Source: Halovenus sp.
Lineage (GTDB): Archaea; Halobacteriota; Halobacteria; Halobacteriales; Haloarculaceae
Length of the DNA stretch: 27,936 nt
Reading direction: 5' to 3'
Assembly: GCA_003551265.1 (NCBI GenBank)
Contig: PUMG01000377.1
Span: 1 to 27,936, forward strand
Part shown: positions 22,854 to 27,936 of the stretch, in pieces
Layout of the letters: the number at the start of each line of letters is the position of its first letter
Numbering within the stretch: the first letter of the stretch is position 1
The notes under the pieces: model-generated
Told to the model about the DNA's origin: nothing
The model's input: the letters and a program-made list of their open reading frames with translations, nothing else
Databases searched by the model: none
Position numbers and translations under genes: made by a program

Positions 22854-23007
22854 AGCATGATACACCATGTTTTTATAAATGGGCGTGTGGCAGGTGAGCG
22901 CCGTGTCGTGCTTCCCAGTCGGGAGTCGGCCGCCGAGTACCGGACAGACTTGGTGAACCATGTGCCCCTCTTTTGTATGGCCCTGTCCAACCTAGCCTGA
23001 AGCGCGT

Positions 23008-23658
23008 ATGAGTGTGATAACGGAAGTTCGGATACAGTCCGATGATTTCGAACTCGGGCGTATCCTCAGTATAGATGAGGCGTTGGCTATCGAACTCGAA
23101 ACACTCGTGCCGAGCGGTGGTGTCACGGTTCCGCTCTTCTGGGTCTACGAACCGGTCAGGGAGGGGTTTCTCGATACAATCGAGCGCTATCCAACCGTCG
23201 AGAGTGTCACCGAGATGGACGTCTTCGAGGACCGAACCCTGTTCAAGCTCGACTGGAATGCGAGCGAGGACCCGCTCTTTCAGTGCATCTTGGAACACGA
23301 TGGACAGATACTGAGTGCGACGGGCACTGCCGAAAGGTGGCAGTTCGAGATGCGATTCCCCGACCGCAAGCAGCTGTCGCAGTACCAGACCTGCTGTGAG
23401 GAGGTGAATATCTCGCTGGAACTGGTTCGGGTGTACAACCCGACCGACCCGGGGACCGGTCCGTGGTACGGCCTGAGCGAGCCACAGCGGGAAGCGCTCA
23501 TGCTCGCCGTTCGCATGGGATACTACGACATTCCCCGGGGCTGTACAACGGAGGAACTCGCAGACAAGCTGGGGATTTCTGACCAGGCAGTGACGGAGCG
23601 ACTGCGCCGCGCTATCGGGACGTTCGTCAGGCAGGCACTGCTCACGGACCGAAAGTGA
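23008..23658 (+). CDS. Bat-type HTH_10 transcriptional regulator, copy 3 (diverged)
   Basis: 216 aa. It has the same architecture as the two neighbours: an N-terminal BAT-like domain with ELETLVPSGGVTVPLFWVYEP (compare ELERLIPHE...PYFWVR) and a C-terminal HTH_10, LSEPQREALMLAVRMGYYDIPRGCTTEELADKLGISDQAVTERLRRAI (about 157-204). It is clearly an older paralogue: the HTH matches in pattern but not at the DNA level. Divergent from copy 2 and upstream of a DUF7344-like gene 65 bp away, with which it may be co-transcribed. Effector and targets unknown. Confidence 0.9.
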   Translation: MSVITEVRIQSDDFELGRILSIDEALAIELETLVPSGGVTVPLFWVYEPVREGFLDTIERYPTVESVTEMDVFEDRTLFKLDWNASEDPLFQCILEHDGQILSATGTAERWQFEMRFPDRKQLSQYQTCCEEVNISLELVRVYNPTDPGTGPWYGLSEPQREALMLAVRMGYYDIPRGCTTEELADKLGISDQAVTERLRRAIGTFVRQALLTDRK

Positions 23659-23723
23659 ACGCCGACGGGTTGCATGGTGTATCAAGGGAATAGTTCAACA
23701 GGCAGGGAGTTCATCGTGTGTGT

Positions 23724-24119
23724 ATGGACGAGAGTCGGGAACGAGGCAGGCGTGGCCGGAGCATCGACGAGCTGTCGGACCCAGCGCAATCGGTTCCACC
23801 TGACAGAGTGCTGTCGGCAGTCGCGAACAGACGCCGACGCGCTGTCCTCTACTCCCTGAAGAACGCATCTGGGGGCACACTGGAGTACGATACACTCGTA
23901 AACCGTGTCGCAGACAGGACGAGAAAGGGGGATGAAGAGGGAGTCTCCGAGGAGCGTCGACAGCGCCTCCAGATTGCGCTTCACCACAGCCACCTTCCGA
24001 AACTGGAAGAGAGCCAGCTAGTCGAGTACGAGACCGACACGGGCCACGTCCGGTTTACTGGTGACGAGTTGACACGAGAGCTTCTGATGCTGGTCAGGCC
24101 CCACGACGCCGTCGAGTGA
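23724..24119 (+). CDS. DUF7344-like winged-helix protein
   Basis: 131 aa from MDESRERG; a GTG two codons upstream is the alternative. After a basic, probably flexible N-terminus, residues about 25-110 show the haloarchaeal DUF7344 pattern: VPPDRVLSAVANRRRRAVLYSLKN, TLEYDTLVNRVADR, then RLQIALHHSHLPKLEESQLVEYETDTGHVRF. That is a MarR/ArsR-like wHTH in which the helix before HLPKLEE would be the recognition helix. These proteins are presumed DNA-binding regulators with little experimental work. It follows Bat-type copy 3 on the same strand and belongs to the regulatory island between the CoA-transferase and the acyl-CoA dehydrogenase. Confidence 0.8.
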   Translation: MDESRERGRRGRSIDELSDPAQSVPPDRVLSAVANRRRRAVLYSLKNASGGTLEYDTLVNRVADRTRKGDEEGVSEERRQRLQIALHHSHLPKLEESQLVEYETDTGHVRFTGDELTRELLMLVRPHDAVE

Positions 24120-24167
24120 ACGACGACGTTCCGAACGCAGGACCGAGACTGTTCACGACCGACCGAC

Positions 24168-25343
24168 TCACCGTTCGTCGGGGTTGTACGCCGGGATGCC
24201 GGTGAGGTCCTCGCCCAGCACGAGCGTGTGGATGTCGTGAGTTCCTTCGTAGGTGTAGACGGTCTCCATGTTGGCCATGTGGCGCATCGGCGAGTAATCC
24301 AGTGTGATGCCGTTACCGCCGAGTATCTCGCGGGCGATACGCGACTGGTCCCGGGCCATTCGGACGTTGTTCCGCTTCGCCATCGAGACATGCTGGGGGC
24401 GCATCTCGCCGCTCTCTTTCAACTCGGCGAGACGGTACGCGAGCAACTGACCGAGCGTGATCTGAGTCGCCATCTCCGCCAGTTTGTCCTGCTGAAGCTG
24501 GAAGCGAGCGATGGGTCCGCCGAACTGGTCGCGCTCTCGGGCGTACTCGCGGGCGGTCTCGAAGCTATCACGCGCCGCACCCACGGCCCCCCACGCTATG
24601 CCGTAGCGCGCCTGTGTGAGACACGAGAGCGGCCCTTTCAGTCCCGACACATCGGGGAGGAGGTTCGCTTCGGGTATCCAGACGTCGTTGAGGCCGATCT
24701 CGCCGGTCACCGAGGCCCGGAGCGAGAGTTTCTCGTCTATCTTGTTCGTCGTCACGCCGTCGCGGTCGGTCTCGACGAGAAAGCCTCGAACCGGGGTGTC
24801 GGGGTCAGAGCTGTCGCGCGCCCAGACGATAGCGACGTCTGAAATCGGCGAGTTCGTTATCCAGGTCTTCGAACCGTTGAGGACGTACCCCTCGTCGTCT
24901 TTCTCTGCGCGGGTCTCCATCCCACCGGGGTTCGAGCCGTGTTCCGGTTCGGTGAGTCCGAAACAGCCGACCGCCTCGCCCCTGCCGAGTTTCGGCAGCC
25001 ACGTCTCTTTTTGCTCCGCCGAGCCGTAGGCGTATATCGGATACATCACGAGCGCGCCCTGGACGCTCGCCATCGAACGCAGGCCGGAGTCACACGCTTC
25101 GAGTTCTTGCATCAACAGCCCGTAGGCCGTCTCGCTGACCCCCGGAAGTCCGTACCCCTCCAGATTCGGCGCGTAAAACCCCATCTCACCCATCTCGGGG
25201 ATGAGTTCTGTCGGAAACGTCCCTGCCTCGTAGTGCTCGGCGATGTCCGGACGGACCCGGCCGTCGACGAATTTACGGGCCTCGTCACGGATGAGACGCT
25301 CTTCTTGCGTGAGTGTCGATTCGAGGTCGAAGTAATCCAGCAT
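24168..25343 (-). CDS. Acyl-CoA dehydrogenase, glutaryl-CoA dehydrogenase-like
   Basis: 391 aa flavoprotein. The N-terminal helical domain, middle beta domain (GCFGLTEPEHGSNPGG, about 126-141; LNGSKTWITNSPISDVAIVWAR) and C-terminal helical domain are all complete. The catalytic base is Glu366 in TYEGTHDIHTLVLG. REILGGNGITLDYSPMRHMANMETVYTYEGTHDIH is very close to the signature of glutaryl-CoA dehydrogenase, which oxidises and decarboxylates glutaryl-CoA to crotonyl-CoA. Short-chain acyl-CoA dehydrogenases differ in this block. A TATA-like box (CCTAATACC on the minus strand, 25366-25374) predicts a leaderless start at 25343. With the class III CoA-transferase it could make a glutarate pathway; substrate specificity is inferred. 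Confidence 0.9.
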   Translation of the reverse strand: MLDYFDLESTLTQEERLIRDEARKFVDGRVRPDIAEHYEAGTFPTELIPEMGEMGFYAPNLEGYGLPGVSETAYGLLMQELEACDSGLRSMASVQGALVMYPIYAYGSAEQKETWLPKLGRGEAVGCFGLTEPEHGSNPGGMETRAEKDDEGYVLNGSKTWITNSPISDVAIVWARDSSDPDTPVRGFLVETDRDGVTTNKIDEKLSLRASVTGEIGLNDVWIPEANLLPDVSGLKGPLSCLTQARYGIAWGAVGAARDSFETAREYARERDQFGGPIARFQLQQDKLAEMATQITLGQLLAYRLAELKESGEMRPQHVSMAKRNNVRMARDQSRIAREILGGNGITLDYSPMRHMANMETVYTYEGTHDIHTLVLGEDLTGIPAYNPDER

Positions 25344-25395
25344 GTCCGAAACGTTTGGCCAGTCGGTATTAGGCCTTTGTGTCCGTGAGTTCTCC

Positions 25396-25411
25396 CGTGA
25401 CTGAAGTCACG
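25396..25411 (+). promoter_or_regulatory. Inverted repeat upstream of orphan AbrB gene
   Basis: CGTGACT-GA-AGTCACG has perfect 7-bp arms. It lies just upstream of a TATA-like TTTAGTAA (25426-25433), whose predicted start is within a few bases of the ATG at 25459. It could be an operator for autoregulation. It also lies between this gene and the divergent acyl-CoA dehydrogenase, so it could affect either. Confidence 0.5.
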
Positions 25412-25458
25412 TCCCAACCAAGGAGTTTAGTAAGACTGTATCTAAATGTAACACATAT

Positions 25459-25734
25459 ATGGACAGTAATACTGGTGAGGGAACCGTTATTCGGGTCTCG
25501 AAGAAGGGCCAGGCGACGATTCCCAAGGAGTTACGGGAACAGTTCGGCATCGAGACACCGGGAAAGGTGCTCATCCACGAAGAAGGAGGAAAAATCGTGG
25601 TTGAGCCGCTTCCGCCAGTCGAAGAGATGCAGGGCATACACGCTGGTCGCTACGAGGAAGGTGAAGTGCTGGAGCACCTGCAGGAGATGAAAGACGAGGA
25701 CAGAAAACATCACATCCGAGAAGAGCCAGTCTGA
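25459..25734 (+). CDS. Orphan AbrB/SpoVT-family DNA-binding protein
   Basis: 91 aa. The AbrB swapped-hairpin domain covers about residues 8-55 (VIRVSKKGQATIPKELREQFGI, then KVLIHEEGGKIVVEPLP). A charged helical tail follows (EVLEHLQEMKDEDRKHH). It is clearly related to the antitoxin at 8619-8921, sharing the VS.KGQATIPK.LRE.FGI.TPG pattern and a GIH turn after the domain. No PIN or other toxin gene follows: the next gene converges after a single intervening base. It may be a solitary transcription regulator, or an antitoxin that lost its toxin or neutralises one elsewhere. Confidence 0.88.
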   Translation: MDSNTGEGTVIRVSKKGQATIPKELREQFGIETPGKVLIHEEGGKIVVEPLPPVEEMQGIHAGRYEEGEVLEHLQEMKDEDRKHHIREEPV

Positions 25735-25735
25735 C

Positions 25736-26164
25736 TTACTCGCGTTCGAGTTCGAGTTCGCGTTCGTTTCGTCTCGTCTCCACATCTCTCTCCGTCCCCA
25801 CTTCGATACGTTCGGCATATTTTTTCGCGTCGGGAACGGACTCCGTTTCGAGCAAGCGCTCGACACGGTGGTCGAACTCCTCGTCAGTTAACTCTCCTCG
25901 TGCGTAGCGCTGGCGAAGCGCTTCGAGAGCCTCTCCCGTTTCGTCGGTTCCGGTCGAGTGCTCACTCTGACGTTGTTTGTACTTGACGAGACCAAGGGCC
26001 ATCGGAAGAATGCCCGCGAAACCAATCACGAACGCGACCCAGAAAAACTGAACGCCAGCGAACATCAGTCCGAACCCGACCAGAAACGTACCTGCACTGA
26101 CGGCACCCGTCACCATCTCCTCGACTGGACCTTCATCATCCGATGATACGTGTGTCTCGGCCAT
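25736..26164 (-). CDS. SHOCT-domain membrane protein
   Basis: 142 aa. The N-terminal 15 residues are acidic. Two hydrophobic segments (about 18-39 and 40-60) then cross the membrane as a hairpin, followed by a basic KYKQRQ, which would place the C-terminus in the cytoplasm. A short C-terminal SHOCT domain follows (ALEALRQRYARGELTDEEFDHRVERLLE, about 79-106), ending in a highly charged tail. SHOCT domains are small oligomerisation or anchoring modules with no known catalytic activity. Convergent with the orphan AbrB gene, with one base between their stop codons. No function can be assigned. Confidence 0.88.
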   Translation of the reverse strand: MAETHVSSDDEGPVEEMVTGAVSAGTFLVGFGLMFAGVQFFWVAFVIGFAGILPMALGLVKYKQRQSEHSTGTDETGEALEALRQRYARGELTDEEFDHRVERLLETESVPDAKKYAERIEVGTERDVETRRNERELELERE

Positions 26165-26223
26165 ACACTCGGTAGATGTAGGTTCAAAAAGAGGTCACAT
26201 ACCGGTTTCGGTACTGACAGCGG

Positions 26224-26997
26224 TTACAGAATCTCGGCAATGTCGCCGAGCGAGTCGAGAACGTAGTCCGGGGTGACTGGACTGTCGTCGATGTCCTCAA
26301 CCTCGCTCACGCCGGTCAGGACGAGAACGGTCGTCATGCCAGCGCGCTGGCCCATGGCAAGGTCAGTGTCGAGACGGTCGCCGACGATGAGAGAGGAGTG
26401 GGGGTCGACGCCGAGTCTGTCGAGTGCAAGTGCGAGCGCAGTCTCCGATGGCTTGCCGAGAATAGCGTCGGGTTCTCGGTCGATGGTTGCTGCAACCGCG
26501 CCGACAACCGCGCCAGAACCGGGGATGAGACGACCACCTTCGTCGGGGAACGTCCGGTCGGGGTCGGTCCCGAGAAAGACCGTCTCCTCGTCTACCGCGT
26601 CGAGTGCAGCTTGCATATCGTGGTAGTCAAACTCGGGCGTCCACGAGACGACGAGTACGTCGGCGTCTTCGGGGACTGTCGTCAGTCGAACGTCGGCCGC
26701 CACCAGTTGCTCGCGGAGTCCCTCGCTTGCGATGCACAGCACCTCGTCGTCAGCGTGGTGGTCGTGCAGGTACTCGGTGGTTGCGACGCCCGCCGAACAC
26801 GTTTCGTCGGGAGTGGCTGGCACGCCGAGAGCGGTGAGTCGGTCGGCGTACGCCTCGCTGTCTTTCGTCGGGTTGTTCGAGAAGAACAGCAGTTCGACGC
26901 CCGCCTCGCGCAACGTTTCGACGCCGCGGTCTGCGCCGGGAAGCAGATTGTCGCCCCGGTAGACCGTCCCGTCGAGGTCGATGATGGCCCCGTCCAT
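26224..26997 (-). CDS. NagD-like HAD-superfamily phosphatase
   Basis: 257 aa, cytoplasmic. HAD motifs are complete: motif I DLDGTVYRG with nucleophile Asp7 and Asp9, motif II FFSNNPTKDS near 38-47, motif III Lys in ILGKPSETAL near 179-188, and motif IV IVGDRLDTDLAMG near 203-215. The large cap between motifs II and III is of the C2 type (NagD/PGP/AraL family), which dephosphorylates nucleotides, sugar phosphates or phosphoglycolate; the substrate is not evident. A minus-strand TATA box CCTATATA (27021-27028) centred about 28 bp before the ATG predicts a leaderless transcript and confirms the start at 26997. Confidence 0.92.
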   Translation of the reverse strand: MDGAIIDLDGTVYRGDNLLPGADRGVETLREAGVELLFFSNNPTKDSEAYADRLTALGVPATPDETCSAGVATTEYLHDHHADDEVLCIASEGLREQLVAADVRLTTVPEDADVLVVSWTPEFDYHDMQAALDAVDEETVFLGTDPDRTFPDEGGRLIPGSGAVVGAVAATIDREPDAILGKPSETALALALDRLGVDPHSSLIVGDRLDTDLAMGQRAGMTTVLVLTGVSEVEDIDDSPVTPDYVLDSLGDIAEIL

Positions 26998-27020
26998 GTG
27001 TAACCGGATGGCCGAGTCGG

Positions 27021-27028
27021 TATATAGG
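27021..27028 (-). promoter_or_regulatory. TATA box of the HAD phosphatase gene
   Basis: CCTATATA on the minus strand, centred 28 bp from the ATG at 26997, predicts transcription beginning at the start codon itself. Confidence 0.6.
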
Positions 27029-27120
27029 ACAACGGAAGTTATACCGGTCGACGGAATCTGTGATAGATTCTCGACCTGCCCGCGCCGTGTGAGAACTATT
27101 AATTGCTCCGTTGACCGGTA

Positions 27121-27936
27121 TTACACGCCGTCGTGGCGGAGCCGCTCCTGCCATCGTGCCCCAACACGGCGTGAGAGTACGAGACCGACGGCCGCCGAGA
27201 GTACGGAGAGCGAAACTGCGACCGCTGTGGACTCCGCTGGTGCGGTTCCGTACGCCAGCGCTGCAACGAGCAACGGCACAGCAACGACGGCGATTGCGAA
27301 CCCATACAGCGCGAACAGCGAGGTGTCGAACAGCAACTCATCCGCCGAGAGCCCGGTCAGGTACGCGGTGAGACCGAAGACGTACACCGAAACGAGTGGA
27401 AAGACGACCAGTCCCAGCACCAGCTCCGAGACCGGGTACCAGATGGCAGCACCCCCGAGATAGACGAGCCCGGTCGGTATCGAGAGAACGAAGAACGCTC
27501 GTCGTTTCCCCGCAAAGACTGCGTCCATCGAAACCGGATAGCGCAGGTACTCCCGTGGCCCGTCGAACTGCGTCACCCAGTTGTACGTGGTGAACGTTCC
27601 GAGCGCGAGCAGCGTCCCGAACGCGATTCCGCCAGAGGGTTCGATGGCAGTTGCGACGACGATGCGGTCGAGTAACAGCGCCGCAACAGCGAACAGAACG
27701 CCTAGCGAGAAGACGACCTTCCAGACAGACCCACTCGACCGGGTGACTTCGAGCAGTGGTCGGATGGTTGTGCCGTCTCCGAACGCACGGAGCTGTGCAA
27801 ACCGGTTCGCCTCGACGCGCCTGACGCCGCCACTGGTTGCGGGCTGAAACGCGAGTGGACCGACGACGAGCAACACTGCGAGCGGAACAAAGCCAGTGAC
27901 AACCCCTATCGTCGTCAACTCGAGATACGCCCCATA
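27121..27936 (-). CDS. Polytopic membrane protein, 5' truncated by window edge
   Basis: The frame stays open to the last base of the window, so the N-terminus is missing. The TTG at 27918 is merely the first start-like codon. About 270 residues are visible, with roughly seven hydrophobic segments: one near the visible start (GVVTGFVPLAVLLVVGPLAF), two in the middle around VVFSLGVLFAVAALLLD and GIAFGTLLALGTFT, and four in the last 130 residues. A soluble loop with GGVRRVEANRFAQLRAFGDG and another with FDGPREYLRYPVSMDAVFAGKRRAF separate them. The layout resembles a transporter permease, possibly ABC-2-like, but I see no diagnostic motif. Same strand as the HAD phosphatase, 123 bp upstream of it. 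Confidence 0.75.
   Translation of the reverse strand, partial: YGAYLELTTIGVVTGFVPLAVLLVVGPLAFQPATSGGVRRVEANRFAQLRAFGDGTTIRPLLEVTRSSGSVWKVVFSLGVLFAVAALLLDRIVVATAIEPSGGIAFGTLLALGTFTTYNWVTQFDGPREYLRYPVSMDAVFAGKRRAFFVLSIPTGLVYLGGAAIWYPVSELVLGLVVFPLVSVYVFGLTAYLTGLSADELLFDTSLFALYGFAIAVVAVPLLVAALAYGTAPAESTAVAVSLSVLSAAVGLVLSRRVGARWQERLRHDGV

Overview
The window is chromosomal DNA of a halophilic archaeon (class Halobacteria). Three things show this. The RNA polymerase operon has the haloarchaeal order rpoH-rpoB''-rpoB'-rpoA'-rpoA''-nusA with beta split into B'' and B'. The predicted proteins are strongly acidic (Asp/Glu-rich) in moderately GC-rich DNA. Haloarchaea-typical regulators are present (Bat-type HTH_10, HalOD1, a DUF7344-like winged helix), and many starts are almost leaderless, with a TATA-like box about 25-30 bp upstream. 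I cannot name the genus.

Layout. 1-845: 3' part of an acidic hypothetical gene. 862-2244: serS (minus). 2402-3776: divergent NmrA-like oxidoreductase and HxlR regulator. 3815-4462: alpha/beta hydrolase (minus). 4736-5887: citrate synthase. 5927-6370: Rid-family protein (minus), divergent from a P1B-4 metal ATPase (6518-8560) whose promoter carries a DtxR/IdeR-like box. 8619-9475: an accessory patch with an AbrB antitoxin, a truncated PIN toxin and a small AT-rich membrane-protein gene. 9476-9690: a partial tRNA-Asp copy, then intact tRNA-Asp(GTC). 9907-19563: the RNA polymerase operon, with a 491-aa intein in the trigger loop of RpoA''. 19581-25343: a class III CoA-transferase and a glutaryl-CoA-dehydrogenase-like enzyme flanking a regulatory island (HalOD1 protein, small protein, three Bat-type HTH proteins, a DUF7344-like protein). 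25459-27936: orphan AbrB protein, SHOCT membrane protein, NagD-like HAD phosphatase, and the 3' part of a membrane protein running off the right end.

How the genes may work together. The polymerase operon supplies five subunits and NusA from overlapping or nearly abutting genes. Because the intein interrupts the catalytic trigger loop, active polymerase depends on protein splicing. The CoA-transferase and dehydrogenase together could convert glutarate to glutaryl-CoA and then crotonyl-CoA, with the regulators between them as candidate controllers. NmrA/HxlR resembles a redox or electrophile-responsive pair. The 8.6-9.7 kb segment looks like a recombination scar beside a tRNA.

No gene-free stretch exceeds 300 bases. 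The longest are 4463-4735 (AT-rich, citrate synthase promoter), 9356-9617 (tRNA fragment and inverted repeats) and 9691-9906 (divergent promoters of tRNA-Asp and rpoH, with a hairpin). I saw no rRNA, CRISPR array or insertion sequence.
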